Shown: piece by piece, positions 42,507 through 52,112 of the stretch
Numbering within the stretch: the first letter of the stretch is position 1
How the letters are laid out: every line of letters starts with the position of its first letter
Assembly (NCBI RefSeq): GCF_001434895.1
Contig: NZ_AZEE01000029.1
Span: 287,267-351,266, forward strand
Direction: 5' to 3'
Length of the DNA stretch: 64,000 bases
Source: Secundilactobacillus odoratitofui DSM 19909 = JCM 15043
Lineage (GTDB): Bacteria; Bacillota; Bacilli; Lactobacillales; Lactobacillaceae
The notes under the pieces: model-generated
The model's input: only the letters and a program-made list of their open reading frames with translations
What the model was told of the DNA's origin: nothing
Databases searched by the model: none
Position numbers and translations under genes: made by a program

Positions 42507-43826
42507 CTAAATTGCCTGTAACCGTCGATCTTTTGGCGAAAAGCGACTAACTAAGAATACGATGGACACAATGCCAAGCACGATACAGTACCAACTGTAC
42601 GGTACAATCGATGCCGCCGAAACTTGTGCGATTGCAGCAGCCATTAATAACTGACCGCCATAGGGGATGATCCCCTGACCCACACACGAGAAAATATCAA
42701 GAATACTGGCAGTATACGACTTTGAGATATGGTAAGTATCCGATAAATCCTTGGCAATTGGCCCCGCAATCATAATTGAAACCGTGTTATTGGTGGTAAT
42801 CAAGTCCAGGAGTAGGATCAAAAATGCAATCGCAAATTTGCCACCCAAGGCCCCATTAGCATGCTTCGTTATTTTATTCAAAAGCCACGAAATACCACCC
42901 ATATGATGCATCAGTTGTGCAAGACCACCAACAACAATCGAGATAAATGAAATGTCAGCCATCGAAAGCATACCCTTATGAACCGCGTCTAATGCGCCGA
43001 TGAAATCAAAATCACCATAACCCATACCGATAGCGATTGCCGTGACGATTCCCATTAGTAACACTACCAGCACGTTTAAGTTCATAAAGGATAACACGAT
43101 AACGACCACATAGGGTAAAATTTTAATCCAGTGAATCGCCCCGAGCCCGCTCAAGTTCGCATGACCAACTGAGACAGTCATTAAAAGGGCGATGGTAATG
43201 AGCACCGCTGGAATTACCATGATGGTGTTCGTCTTGAATTTTTCAAAAATTGTTACGCCCTGTGTTTTTGCGGAGACAATCGCTGAACCAGAGATTAGCG
43301 AGAGGTCATCCCCGAACATAGCGCCACTCACGACCACGCCGGCCATCAGTGCCATGTTAATGTGAGCAATCTGAGCGATACTAGCTGCAATTGGCATTAA
43401 CGCTGCAACAGTTCCCATTGAAGTCCCCATGGCAAAGCTTAGGATACAACCTAAAATGAACACGCCTGGTACTAAGAACGACTTGGGTAAGTACGTCAGA
43501 CCAATATTAGTAATTGTCTGGACAGCGTGCATTGACTTTGTAACGTAGTAAAAGGCACCAGCCAACATAAAAATAATGATCATCAAGATCATCGTTTCTT
43601 GTCCAGCACCCTTAAAAAAGATGGTGAGTTTATCGCTAAACGTATCTTCTCGATGATCGCCTTTAAGTAAAAAGGCCACTACACTGGCCAGCATCATAGC
43701 AACTAATAATGGCATATTATCAAAGCTCCCGGTCAGTAGCCCTGAGCTAATGTACAACACCAAGAAGAAAATTAACGGCACGAGCCCAATAAAATTACCT
43801 TGGGGTGCTTGTTTATCTGATTTCAC
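42507..43826 (-). CDS. nhaC: Na+/H+ antiporter, NhaC family
   Basis: A 439-residue eleven-to-twelve-span membrane antiporter. NhaC-family blocks: FAMGTSMGTVAALMPIA, GAMFGDDLSLISGSAIVSAKTQG, LDLITTNNTVSIMIAGPI and GQGIIPYGGQLLMAA. It exchanges internal sodium (or another solute such as malate/lactate or ornithine in specialised members) for external protons. The start is GTG at 43826, with only a weak GCGGGAA ribosome binding site. Followed by a small membrane protein gene. Confidence 0.93.
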   Translation of the reverse strand: MKSDKQAPQGNFIGLVPLIFFLVLYISSGLLTGSFDNMPLLVAMMLASVVAFLLKGDHREDTFSDKLTIFFKGAGQETMILMIIIFMLAGAFYYVTKSMHAVQTITNIGLTYLPKSFLVPGVFILGCILSFAMGTSMGTVAALMPIAASIAQIAHINMALMAGVVVSGAMFGDDLSLISGSAIVSAKTQGVTIFEKFKTNTIMVIPAVLITIALLMTVSVGHANLSGLGAIHWIKILPYVVVIVLSFMNLNVLVVLLMGIVTAIAIGMGYGDFDFIGALDAVHKGMLSMADISFISIVVGGLAQLMHHMGGISWLLNKITKHANGALGGKFAIAFLILLLDLITTNNTVSIMIAGPIAKDLSDTYHISKSYTASILDIFSCVGQGIIPYGGQLLMAAAIAQVSAASIVPYSWYCIVLGIVSIVFLVSRFSPKDRRLQAI

Positions 43827-43970
43827 GTTTAATTCCCGCTTTCTAAAAACTTCGACTGTTCATTATACAGGAAATCAATAATAGGAAAATTGGAGCTAGC
43901 TGAGAGTTTTAATCTAACTCGTGAAAATAGATCACTATAGTTAACTACGATAGCCGTCGCCCATTAATTT

Positions 43971-44007
43971 AAAAAAATCCCACGTAACCAAAACTGGTCA
44001 CGTGGGA
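43971..44007 (-). terminator. Intrinsic terminator after the copper operon
   Basis: TCCCACGT (43978-43985) pairs with ACGTGGGA (44000-44007), extended inward by ACCA/TGGT, with an A-run on the left that forms the T-run on the minus strand. It is 17 bases past the ATPase stop. Confidence 0.88.
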
Positions 44008-44023
44008 CTCTCTCACAAAAATG

Positions 44024-45955
44024 TTAGGCAGTTGTTGACGAAACATTGGTTGAAATTTTAGCTTTATTCAACAGAACTGAACTGGTTACAACGGATAGTG
44101 AGCTAAAGGCCATTGCTAATCCAGCTAGCTCTGGACTCAAGGTTAACCCGATGGCAAAGAAGACACCAGCAGCTACTGGAATCCCTAGCACATTATAGAC
44201 AAACGCCCAGAACAGGTTTAATTTGATTCGATTAAAGGTCTTCTTGCTGAGGGCTAAGGCCCGGTCGACGTCCCTTAAATCATTCTTCACCAACACGATA
44301 CCGCCAGACTCGATGGCAATGTCAGTCCCAGAACCCATGGCGATGCCAACGTCGGCAACCGTCAGAGCCGGCGCATCATTAATGCCGTCTCCAACGAAGG
44401 CGACTTTACCATCTGCCTGCAGGGCCTTAACATGGTCCGCCTTATCACCTGGTAAAACATCGGCAATGACATCATCGATACCGACCTGATCAGCAATTGC
44501 CCGGGCAACACGCTGGTTATCACCAGTCAGCATCACTGTTTTTAACCCACGAGATTTAAGCGCCGCGATGGCTTCCTTAGATGTTGGTTTAGGTGCATCC
44601 TGAATGGCAATAACGCCAATAACCTGGTGATCAAAGCCAACGAAAACCACTGTTTTGGCTTCGTCTTGTAATTGCTGGACTTGTTGCTTCAGTGATGCAT
44701 CAATCTCATAATCAATCAACAGTTTATCATTACCAACAAACGCCTGTTTACCATCAACAGTAGCTTGAACCCCCTTACCTTCAATGGCCTTGAAATCGCT
44801 AGCTGCTGGGACCGTTAATTGATCCGAGGTAGCCTTGACTAAAATAGCGGCGGCCAGTGGATGCTCAGAAGCACTTTCAAGACTGGCAGCGACAGTTAAC
44901 ACTTGCTGGTGGTTACCAACGACGTCCGTCACTTCAGGTTTACCCATGGTAATCGTTCCAGTTTTATCGAAGACAACGGTCGTCACATCATTGACCGCTT
45001 CCAGAACTTCACCATTTTTAATCAAAATACCCATCTTAGCTGAACGACCAGTCCCAACCATTAAGGCAGTCGGTGTCGCTAAACCAAGTGCACATGGGCA
45101 GGCAATGACGACGACGGAAACTGCGAAAATCAACGCATTAGCGACACTGGCACCCAGAAAGACGTACCAGACTAAGAAAGTGAGAATCGCGATAATCAAA
45201 ACAACTGGGACAAAAATGTCAGAAACTTTATCCGTTAACTTTTGAATGGGTGCGTGACTTGTCTGGGCTTTTTTAACCAGCTCAACGATTTGTGACAGCA
45301 TCGTATCACGGCCAATTTTTTCAGCTCGGAACGTAAACGTCCCGTTACTATTGATGGTTGAGCCAATCACACGGTCGCCGGACTTTTTTTCAACTGGCAT
45401 ACTCTCACCAGTCACCATTGATTCATCTACTGACGACTGACCGTCAGTAATAATCCCATCTACGGCAATCTTTTCACCGGGTTTAACCCGAATTAAATCA
45501 CCAACGACAACTTCGTCCAACGGTACCTTGACCAGCTGACCGTCACGTAAAACTTCCGCTTCCTTGGCTTGTAAGTTAACGAGTTTTTCGACCGCACTCG
45601 ATGCATTGTTACGCATCCGTTCTTCAAAGACTTGGCCCAGCAGAACAAACGTTGTGACGAAAGCGGCACTCTCAAAGAATACGGCTTGGTGCGTAATCAT
45701 CGCATAGATACTATAGAAGTAGGCTGTTGCAGTTCCAATCGCCACTAAGGTATCCATGTTGGAATGGTGCTTCTTAAATGACGACCAGGCACTTTGGAGA
45801 AATGGACCGGCCGAAACTGCCATGATGACGGTTGTTAATGCCAGCATCGTCCATTCGCCCCCAGGCAACATCCAGCCAAACGGATGAAATATCATTTCAG
45901 CCAACATTGGTAAAGACAGTACCAATGACACCCAGAATCGAGCCGTGATGCTCAT
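44024..45955 (-). CDS. Copper-type P1B ATPase lacking N-terminal HMA domain
   Basis: A 643-residue heavy-metal ATPase. Helices MA/MB, then M1-M6; TGES at 182-185 (actuator), CPC in ACPCALGL at 286-288 (metal site), DKTGT at 330-334, SEHPLA in the nucleotide domain, and [10 protein letters not shown]. The CPC with the C-terminal NMxxS-like features fits copper/silver export. It has no N-terminal CXXC metal-binding domain. Instead, two separately encoded cupredoxin-like proteins precede it in the operon. Its ATG overlaps the stop of the 90-residue gene by one base. The operon is behind two cop boxes, which supports copper. Confidence 0.94.
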   Translation of the reverse strand: MSITARFWVSLVLSLPMLAEMIFHPFGWMLPGGEWTMLALTTVIMAVSAGPFLQSAWSSFKKHHSNMDTLVAIGTATAYFYSIYAMITHQAVFFESAAFVTTFVLLGQVFEERMRNNASSAVEKLVNLQAKEAEVLRDGQLVKVPLDEVVVGDLIRVKPGEKIAVDGIITDGQSSVDESMVTGESMPVEKKSGDRVIGSTINSNGTFTFRAEKIGRDTMLSQIVELVKKAQTSHAPIQKLTDKVSDIFVPVVLIIAILTFLVWYVFLGASVANALIFAVSVVVIACPCALGLATPTALMVGTGRSAKMGILIKNGEVLEAVNDVTTVVFDKTGTITMGKPEVTDVVGNHQQVLTVAASLESASEHPLAAAILVKATSDQLTVPAASDFKAIEGKGVQATVDGKQAFVGNDKLLIDYEIDASLKQQVQQLQDEAKTVVFVGFDHQVIGVIAIQDAPKPTSKEAIAALKSRGLKTVMLTGDNQRVARAIADQVGIDDVIADVLPGDKADHVKALQADGKVAFVGDGINDAPALTVADVGIAMGSGTDIAIESGGIVLVKNDLRDVDRALALSKKTFNRIKLNLFWAFVYNVLGIPVAAGVFFAIGLTLSPELAGLAMAFSSLSVVTSSVLLNKAKISTNVSSTTA

Positions 45956-46227
45956 TACTCAATCACCACTTTCCCAAAGAACATATCCATACCGCAACTA
46001 AAGCTATATTCACCTGCCTTATCGGTATTGATTGTCACCGTTTTCGTTTCATTCAACGGAAGGGCCTCTTCAAAGCCAAAATCCTTAGAGTGAACAACGT
46101 CTAAACAACCTTGATCGTTCGTTCTCGTAAAACTAATCGTTGCTGGAACACCTTGTTTCAAAGTGACAACATCTGGTTTGTACCCGCCTGCTACTTCAAC
46201 ACTTGCCTTTTGTACGTTTTCACTCAT
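45955..46227 (-). CDS. Cupredoxin-like protein without signal, 90 residues
   Basis: A single cupredoxin domain with [19 protein letters not shown], Cys in QGCLDVV, and the C-terminal [10 protein letters not shown] loop; Cys-Met-Met of that loop and the first Cys are plausible copper ligands. It has no signal peptide or membrane span. It is about 45 percent identical by eye to the product of the gene 34 bases upstream, so the pair arose by duplication. RBS GAGGAGG. It may deliver copper to the ATPase, replacing the missing HMA domain; this is inference. Confidence 0.88.
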   Translation of the reverse strand: MSENVQKASVEVAGGYKPDVVTLKQGVPATISFTRTNDQGCLDVVHSKDFGFEEALPLNETKTVTINTDKAGEYSFSCGMDMFFGKVVIE

Positions 46228-46261
46228 AATTATTTCCTCCTCAAAGTTCGATATTCTTGAA

Positions 46262-46633
46262 TTACTTAATAATTAACTTGCCGTGAAACATATCCATCCC
46301 ACAAGCCCACTGGTACTCGCCGGCCTTGCTGGTGTCGATTTTGATTGCTTCTAATTGCCCCTTTGGCAATGCACGATTGATGCCGAAATCTGGAAATACC
46401 ACCCGGTCTAAACAGCTAGATGGGTCATGGCGCGTAAAGTTTAACACTGCTGGCACACCCTGCTTTAAAACAACTTGTTCTGGTGAATAACCACCGTTGA
46501 CATCAACATCCACTTCCTGAACGTTATCAGTTACCTCAGCAGTTTGAGCAGCTACTTCGTGCTTACCAAAGAACCACCACCCGATAAATCCAATAATTGC
46601 TAAACCAGCAATCAATACAATGAGCTTAATCAT
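46262..46633 (-). CDS. Membrane-anchored cupredoxin-like protein, 123 residues
   Basis: N-terminal membrane span at residues 3-23 (LIVLIAGLAIIGFIGWWFF), short linker, then a cupredoxin domain with YSPEQVVLKQGVPAVLNFTR, SSCLDRVVFPDFG and CGMDMFHGKLIIK. Same Cys...CGMDMF ligand set as its neighbour. First gene of the copper operon, directly behind the cop-box promoter; RBS AGAGGGGG. The anchored domain could bind copper at the outer membrane face. Confidence 0.9.
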   Translation of the reverse strand: MIKLIVLIAGLAIIGFIGWWFFGKHEVAAQTAEVTDNVQEVDVDVNGGYSPEQVVLKQGVPAVLNFTRHDPSSCLDRVVFPDFGINRALPKGQLEAIKIDTSKAGEYQWACGMDMFHGKLIIK

Positions 46634-46661
46634 GGGAATCCCCCTCTTAATGACTTTTATC

Positions 46662-46715
46662 GTTTACATTTGTAAACCTTGATTAAATACTACCCCCGGG
46701 GTTTACATTTGTCAA
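46662..46715 (-). promoter_or_regulatory. Copper operon promoter with two cop boxes
   Basis: Minus strand: TTGACA (46710-46715), 17-base spacer, TAGTAT (46687-46692). A perfect cop box TACATTTGTA (46665-46674) inside the dyad GTTTACATTTGTAAAC lies just downstream of the -10, and a second, TACATTTGTC (46704-46713, one mismatch), overlaps the -35. This is the two-box layout of CopY-repressed operons. No CopY gene is in this window. Confidence 0.9.
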
Positions 46716-46828
46716 TGATAACTGATTGAATTTAGGGATTGCCCTTACTCGCCAGTGCAACTTTAAGATACTAGGGGTGGGACAGGGACACTCACCTATT
46801 TAAGGTTTACGAGACTTCGCCCAAACTA

Positions 46829-46875
46829 AAAAGAGTACGATCTGCTCCTTTTGAGCAAGCTTCGTACTCTTATTA
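46829..46875 (-). terminator. Intrinsic terminator after the ArsR gene
   Basis: AAGAGTACGA (46831-46840) pairs with TCGTACTCTT (46862-46871), with inner GCTC/GAGC; an A-run on the left gives Ts on the minus strand. Confidence 0.85.
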
Positions 46876-46901
46876 TTTTTGAGACTGGAAACGTCTGTCA
46901 G

Positions 46902-47243
46902 CTATTCACCATGTTCAGTAACGTGGGCCTTCACTTGCCCGACAATTGTCATAATGTGTCGATCGGATAATTCGTAATGAATATTTTTGCCATTGCGTGT
47001 GCCTTTAACCAGGTTCTGCTGCTTGAGCAAACTGAGTTGGTGTGAGACCGTGGACTGATTTAGATCAAGGACTTCCGTCAACTCGGTCACACTGAGTGTC
47101 GTTTGCGCTAACGCTAAAATAATGCGAACTCTCGTCACGTCACCGAGCGCCTTAAACAGTGCCACCACACGCTCTAGTTCTGATGAGACCACCAAATGAT
47201 GCTTTAGGTGGTCAACAATTTCAAGATGTTTAGGATCTTCCAT
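46902..47243 (-). CDS. ArsR/SmtB-family metal-sensing repressor (zinc type)
   Basis: A 113-residue winged-helix repressor with helix-turn-helix VTELTEVLDLNQSTVSHQLSLL (52-73). The C-terminal helix carries Asp94, His96, His107 and Glu110: the DxH-x10-H-xx-E ligand pattern of the alpha5 site of SmtB (CzrA has His in the last position). No cysteines, so not a CadC or ArsR thiol sensor. That points to zinc (or cobalt) sensing. It is divergent from the P1B ATPase gene across a region of nested palindromes. The ribosome binding site GGAGG is 13 bases from the ATG, longer than usual. Confidence 0.92.
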   Translation of the reverse strand: MEDPKHLEIVDHLKHHLVVSSELERVVALFKALGDVTRVRIILALAQTTLSVTELTEVLDLNQSTVSHQLSLLKQQNLVKGTRNGKNIHYELSDRHIMTIVGQVKAHVTEHGE

Positions 47244-47263
47244 TGATTCGTATTGCCTCCGTT

Positions 47264-47368
47264 TAGGGGATTTCCCCTATCTTAGTGATAATCTTCAACT
47301 ACTGTTGCTTTCTATAAAGAAAGCAGTTACAATACATATTGAGATATGTTCATATGTTAATACGTATT
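47264..47368. promoter_or_regulatory. Divergent operator region of the zinc efflux locus
   Basis: TAGGGGA-TT-TCCCCTA (47264-47279) lies in the ArsR leader. Nearer the ATPase, AATACATATT (47331-47340), ATATG-TT-CATAT (47344-47355) and AATACGTATT (47359-47368) form nested AT-rich dyads resembling SmtB/CzrA sites; the last ends at the ATPase ribosome binding site. Confidence 0.65.
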
Positions 47369-47380
47369 GAGGTGATTATG

Positions 47381-49267
47381 ATGAAATCTTTAACAATCTC
47401 CTCCCGCTCGCGTCAAACACTGCGGGGACTCATCGATCATAAGCTTGAACTACTTATGATAGCTAGCTCAACCATTATATTATTAATAACCCTTCATTTT
47501 CCAGTATCACAGTTAACTATTTTCTTCTACTTACTGGCTTACCTCATCATTGGCTTTCCGGTGATTCGTCAATCCATTAAAAACATTGCGGTTGGTGATC
47601 TCTTTGATGAAAACTTTTTAATGACGATTGCGACGGTCGGTGCACTGGCCCTCGGTGACTACGCTGAAGCCATCGCAGTAATGCTATTCTATCAAATTGG
47701 CGATTTATTCGAAGATATCGCGGTTAACCAATCCAAACAATCTATCACGGCACTCCTCAAAGTCAAGGCGACAACAGCTACTGTCAAAACACCGACCGGG
47801 CCAAAAGCCATGAAACCTGAGCAGGTTCAACCGGGCCAAATCATGCTCATAAAACCTGGTGAACGCGTTGCCCTTGATGGTCAGTTAGTCGCTGGACAAT
47901 CTAGTCTAGACACGTCAGCACTAACTGGTGAATCACTACCACGCGATGTCAAAACCGGCGACACAGTGCTCAGCGGTACCATCAACTTAACTGGTGCGCT
48001 GGAAGTTCAGGTTACGAAACCTTATCAGGAATCCACAATTGCTCATATCCTGGACCTTGTCCAAAATGCTGGTCAAAAGAAGACGACAACGGAGAAGTTT
48101 ATCAAGCGTTTCGCAAGGATTTACACACCGGTCGTCGTTGGACTGGCCCTACTACTGGCCATTGTACCACCGCTGACAGGTCTAGGAACCTGGGCGACCT
48201 GGATCAACCGTGCGCTGGTTTTCCTTGTCATCAGTTGTCCGTGTGCACTGGTTATTTCAGTGCCGCTCAGCTTCTTCGGCGGTATCGGTGCTGCTTCTCG
48301 TCACGGTGTGTTGATTAAAGGAAGTAACTTCCTTGAAGTGCTCAATCACGTTGACACGATTGCATTTGATAAAACCGGTACTTTAACTCAAGGGAAATTT
48401 ACGGTTAGCAAAATTGCACCAGTTGCACCGATGACCGCTCACGAGTTACTTGGTTTGGCAGCGGCCGTTGAACAACATTCTAATCACCCCATTGCCCAGT
48501 CAGTTGTCGCCGCATATCCAGATAATCTGGTTGACTATGATGTACAAGATATCACTGAAACAGCCGGTCATGGTATCAGTGCCACCGTGAACGGCCAGGG
48601 TGTCATTATCGGTAATGCACAAGCACTGGCTGCTCACCAGATCAAACTCACTGATATCGAATTGACCGGCACTTGCGTCAACGTCGCCCTTGATGGTCAA
48701 TACGTTGGCCAAATCACGGTTGCCGACCAACCAAAACCAGATGCTGAATCAGCCATTACTGCATTGAAGCAACATGATATTCAAACGGTTTTACTCACAG
48801 GTGATAATCGTCATATTGCTGATCGAATCGGTAAACAACTTGGTATTTCCCATGTTAAGTCCGACCTGTTGCCTGCACAAAAAGTAACTGCCATCGAAAC
48901 ACTCACACAGGCCGCGCATGCCAAAAATCACCGTGTTGCTTTCGTTGGTGATGGCATCAACGATACCCCCGTCCTAGCACGCGCTGATGTTGGAATTGCA
49001 ATGGGTGGTCTCGGTGCGGACGCTGCGATTGAGGCAGCCGACATCGTCATCATGGATGACCAGCCGACTAAGATCAATGTTGCGATGAAAATCGCCAAGC
49101 GTACGAAAACCATCGTTTGGGAAAACATTACGTTCGCCTTGCTTGTCAAAATCGTGTTTCTAGCACTTGGTGCCGTTGGCATTGTTGGCATGTGGGAAGC
49201 GGTCTTCGCAGATGTCGGTGTGACGCTGATTGCTATTGTTAATGCTCTAAGGCTACAACGACTGTAA
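47381..49267 (+). CDS. Zn/Cd-type P1B ATPase
   Basis: A 628-residue metal efflux ATPase (ZntA/CadA branch). Taking ATG at 47381 (MKSLTISSRSRQ, GAGGTG 6 bases upstream): TGES at 182-185, CPC in SCPCALVISVPL at 286-288, DKTGTLT at 330-336, SNHPIA, GDGINDTPVL, and in the last helix FADVGVTLIAIVNALRL, whose Asp corresponds to the zinc-site aspartate of ZntA. There is no N-terminal CXXC domain. A tandem ATG one codon earlier is also possible. Divergent SmtB-like regulator supports zinc/cadmium detoxification. Confidence 0.94.
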   Translation: MKSLTISSRSRQTLRGLIDHKLELLMIASSTIILLITLHFPVSQLTIFFYLLAYLIIGFPVIRQSIKNIAVGDLFDENFLMTIATVGALALGDYAEAIAVMLFYQIGDLFEDIAVNQSKQSITALLKVKATTATVKTPTGPKAMKPEQVQPGQIMLIKPGERVALDGQLVAGQSSLDTSALTGESLPRDVKTGDTVLSGTINLTGALEVQVTKPYQESTIAHILDLVQNAGQKKTTTEKFIKRFARIYTPVVVGLALLLAIVPPLTGLGTWATWINRALVFLVISCPCALVISVPLSFFGGIGAASRHGVLIKGSNFLEVLNHVDTIAFDKTGTLTQGKFTVSKIAPVAPMTAHELLGLAAAVEQHSNHPIAQSVVAAYPDNLVDYDVQDITETAGHGISATVNGQGVIIGNAQALAAHQIKLTDIELTGTCVNVALDGQYVGQITVADQPKPDAESAITALKQHDIQTVLLTGDNRHIADRIGKQLGISHVKSDLLPAQKVTAIETLTQAAHAKNHRVAFVGDGINDTPVLARADVGIAMGGLGADAAIEAADIVIMDDQPTKINVAMKIAKRTKTIVWENITFALLVKIVFLALGAVGIVGMWEAVFADVGVTLIAIVNALRLQRL

Positions 49268-49289
49268 CAATTAATTGTTCAATTACGTC

Positions 49290-49323
49290 AAAGCACCTCA
49301 ATATAACCTATTGAGGTGCTTTT
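49290..49323 (+). terminator. Intrinsic terminator
   Basis: AAAGCACCTCAATA pairs with TATTGAGGTGCTTT, followed by TT; 23 bases after the ATPase stop. Confidence 0.92.
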
Positions 49324-49506
49324 TATGTGGTTCGTCGACTGTCAGCTAACTATCTCCGTCAACAGTTGTTGTCATGACCTGAGGTAAACTATCTCGTTCT
49401 TAATTTCTGGTTGCACTCTGCTACACTGGTGTAAAAGCACTGTTTCAAATGTCAGATCAAAGAATCTGTTTAAAAAAATTTCCTGGAAGCGTGGTAACTA
49501 ACATTG

Positions 49507-49884
49507 ATGCTCACATTCATTAAAAAGGGGCTCGTCGTTATACTTGGAGTATTTTTCGCAGCGGAGGCAACGATATACTTAGACGAGACTATTCATACAA
49601 GAGTTGTACTGTTCTTAATTTTCTCGGTCCTGAACCTGATTGCTTTTAATGACTTGGCAATGACCAAAAATATTGTAAAAGTGTTAATCAAAGATAGCCA
49701 TACCCCCATTCCTACTTGGCTAGAAATGCTCGGCGGGATAGTCGGGGTCATTTGGACACTGCAAGTCACGCCGGAGTTACCTTTTTGGGAAACAACCATT
49801 TGGATTATCACTAATACAGTATGCTCTGTGAGCTGCTTATATGTGATTTACAAATTCGTGCGACGATTTCTGCCACAGCAATAA
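49507..49884 (+). CDS. Membrane protein of unknown function
   Basis: A 125-residue protein with about four hydrophobic segments (LVVILGVFFAAEATIYL, VVLFLIFSVLNLIAF, MLGGIVGVIWTLQV, TIWIITNTVCSVSCLYVIY) and a basic C-terminus. The start is ATG at 49507 (or the TTG directly before it); the ribosome binding site is weak. No recognised family. Monocistronic with terminator. Confidence 0.7.
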   Translation: MLTFIKKGLVVILGVFFAAEATIYLDETIHTRVVLFLIFSVLNLIAFNDLAMTKNIVKVLIKDSHTPIPTWLEMLGGIVGVIWTLQVTPELPFWETTIWIITNTVCSVSCLYVIYKFVRRFLPQQ

Positions 49885-49901
49885 TAGAGCCTGAATCAAG
49901 A

Positions 49902-49941
49902 AAAAAGAAGAAGCGTTGGTATATCAACGTTTCTTCTTTTC
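49902..49941. terminator. Bidirectional terminator
   Basis: AAAAGAAGAAGCGTTG pairs with CAACGTTTCTTCTTTT around GTATAT; between the convergent membrane protein and TetR genes. Confidence 0.88.
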
Positions 49942-49985
49942 ATTTTTAGATTATCAAAATCACCCGTTAACCATATCGTTTAAGC

Positions 49986-50609
49986 TTACGCCGCTTGCAA
50001 TAGTCCCAACACTAAGTGGAGTTGTGGCTGTAACTGGGCCGTTATCTCAGGTGTCATATGACGATTATTTTTAATTAATAATTCATCGTAGATCACCTTT
50101 TGATAAATTGAGACAACAACGCGTGCCAATGGATGACACTGATCCGACTGAATTGGTAAAATGGCGGAAATTGCCTTAAATTGAACCGCAATTTGATCCA
50201 CCAAACCATTGAGCACACCCAATAACCAATCGGCCTGTCCTTGTGATAGTAGCATCCGTTCACGAATCGTTATCATGAACGATTGGTAGTTTTCCTCATT
50301 TTGAAAAATCGACCAAACTCGTTTGAAGACCGTTAGTAATCGCTGTTCTAAATCATCAGTTGATTCACAGTCCGTTAACGTAAAGTGTACCTGTTTCATT
50401 CGTTCTGTGATGCCTTGATACACAATAGTATCCAGAATTTCGCGTTTACCATGTGGAAAATAATAGTACATTAACCCCTCAGCAATTCCCGCTTCTTGGT
50501 TAATTTTACGTGTTGTTGTTGCTTCAAAACCATTTTCCGCAAACATTTCCCGGGCAATACTAATAATCTTTTCCCGTTGATGATCACTTTTGGTTGCGTT
50601 TTTTACCAT
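49986..50609 (-). CDS. TetR-family transcriptional regulator
   Basis: A 207-residue regulator. DNA-binding domain: KIISIAREMFAENGFEATT, then INQEAGIAEGLMYYYFPHGKREIL (about 13-60). The ligand domain is unassigned. ATG at 50609 has AAGGATGGG upstream. It lies 97 bases downstream of the second mntH on the same strand; between them is an imperfect hairpin. A perfect 16-base palindrome in the mntH promoter region (52265-52280) has the GAGCG/CGCTC form of TetR sites, so this protein probably autoregulates the pair. TetR control of a manganese importer is unusual. Confidence 0.9.
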   Translation of the reverse strand: MVKNATKSDHQREKIISIAREMFAENGFEATTTRKINQEAGIAEGLMYYYFPHGKREILDTIVYQGITERMKQVHFTLTDCESTDDLEQRLLTVFKRVWSIFQNEENYQSFMITIRERMLLSQGQADWLLGVLNGLVDQIAVQFKAISAILPIQSDQCHPLARVVVSIYQKVIYDELLIKNNRHMTPEITAQLQPQLHLVLGLLQAA

Positions 50610-50705
50610 GTCACCCATCCTTGATTTTTATGTTCAACTGGTTGCAATGATTTTACTAAAAAGGGGCGGCCCCATCTGTCGTTACTGGTACCCACCCTTT
50701 TTTAG

Positions 50706-52112
50706 CTACATTATTTTTTGAATATCGGTCAAGAACGTTTCAATGTACGGCATCAACGTTTGACCAATCAGGTAAATGTTCAAGATGATCAATACAACAG
50801 TAATCACCCAAGCACTGTACTTGACCCAAGTACGGTTAGCAAATTCGCCCATTAAGGTCTTACTACTGGTAAAGATTACTAGGGGAATGACGGCAAACGG
50901 TAAAGCGATACTCAGGAACACTTGCGAAATGGTCAGTAAATCTTCAATTTTAGCTTCGTTACCATGATAGTAAATCGCGAAAATTAAAACTGGTGTAACT
51001 GAGAGTAATCGTGTCACCAACCGTTGTACCCACAATGGTACTCGAAGACGGATAAACCCTTCCATGATAATTTGACCGGAAAGCGTCCCAGTAATAGTTG
51101 AACTTTGACCTGATGACAGCAATGCGATCGCAAAGAGCATACTCAACATAGGACTGGCAATCGCACCAACAATCTGACTATTACTTAAAGCGTTGAACAA
51201 ATCAACGAATCGGCCGAGTGAGCTATCAGTTCCAAAGAATAATGCGGCACCTAAGATCAACAGCAAACTGTTCACGATGAACGCTAAGAACAATTGAATG
51301 TTAGAGTCAATTGTGGAGAACTTGATTGCCTTCGCAATGTCATTTCGATCCGAACGATCCAACTGACGAGTCTGGGAAATTGAAGAACCGAGATACAAGT
51401 CATGGGGCATAACGGTTGCCCCAACAATCCCAAGGGACAAGTAGAGCATTGAATGGTTAGTAATCACGTCGCTTGAAGGTACATAACCGCCCAAGATACC
51501 AGCGATACTTGGGTTTGATAACGCAACCTCGTAAGCGAAAACTAACAAAATGACAGTAACCAAAGTGGCCACAATCGCTTCAATTTTTCTGAACCCTAAC
51601 TTCATCAATAACAGCAGCAACAAAACATCAGCCGCGGTAATGATAATGCCGACAATTAACGGGATGTGGAATAATAGCTTAAGTGCAATACCCGAACCAA
51701 TAATTTCAGCAATATCAGTCGCCATAATGGCTAATTCGGCAATCACCCAAAGAACGATTCCCATTTTCTTAGAAGTCCGTTCCCGCGTTAGTTGCGCTAA
51801 ATCCTTACCTGTCACGATTCCCAGTTTAGCCGACATCGCTTGAAGCAACATAGCAATCAAACTGGAAATCAAAACAACGGTTAAGAGCTTGTACTTAAAC
51901 TGAGCACCACCGGCAATTGACGTAATCCAGTTACCTGGATCCATATAACCAACTGCAATTAAGATTCCTGGCCCTGTATAGGCCATCAAAGTCTTCCAAA
52001 AGCCAGCGTTCTTAGGAACTTGCACACTCCCATTGACTTCATCCAAACTCTTGCCGTCACCGCCAACACCTTGGACGAATCCTGCGCGCTTTTCTTCATC
52101 TGCTTCTTTCAC
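50706..52112 (-). CDS. mntH: NRAMP-family manganese transporter, copy 2
   Basis: A 468-residue NRAMP importer, clearly paralogous to the product of 34057-35634 (shared [54 protein letters not shown]). DPGN is at 58-61. Helix 6 reads [13 protein letters not shown], where copy 1 has MPHNLYLHS: Asn to Asp and His to Gly. This could alter metal choice or proton coupling. The start is GTG at 52112 with GAGG upstream. Transcribed together with the TetR gene; TetR-type operator upstream. Confidence 0.94.
   Translation of the reverse strand: MKEADEEKRAGFVQGVGGDGKSLDEVNGSVQVPKNAGFWKTLMAYTGPGILIAVGYMDPGNWITSIAGGAQFKYKLLTVVLISSLIAMLLQAMSAKLGIVTGKDLAQLTRERTSKKMGIVLWVIAELAIMATDIAEIIGSGIALKLLFHIPLIVGIIITAADVLLLLLLMKLGFRKIEAIVATLVTVILLVFAYEVALSNPSIAGILGGYVPSSDVITNHSMLYLSLGIVGATVMPHDLYLGSSISQTRQLDRSDRNDIAKAIKFSTIDSNIQLFLAFIVNSLLLILGAALFFGTDSSLGRFVDLFNALSNSQIVGAIASPMLSMLFAIALLSSGQSSTITGTLSGQIIMEGFIRLRVPLWVQRLVTRLLSVTPVLIFAIYYHGNEAKIEDLLTISQVFLSIALPFAVIPLVIFTSSKTLMGEFANRTWVKYSAWVITVVLIILNIYLIGQTLMPYIETFLTDIQKIM

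Noticed and set aside
46785-46880. A third copy of the variable-tip hairpin repeat
   Set aside because: It has a hairpin and a similar GGGACAG start, but the conserved flanking blocks are absent; it is explained as the ArsR gene terminator.
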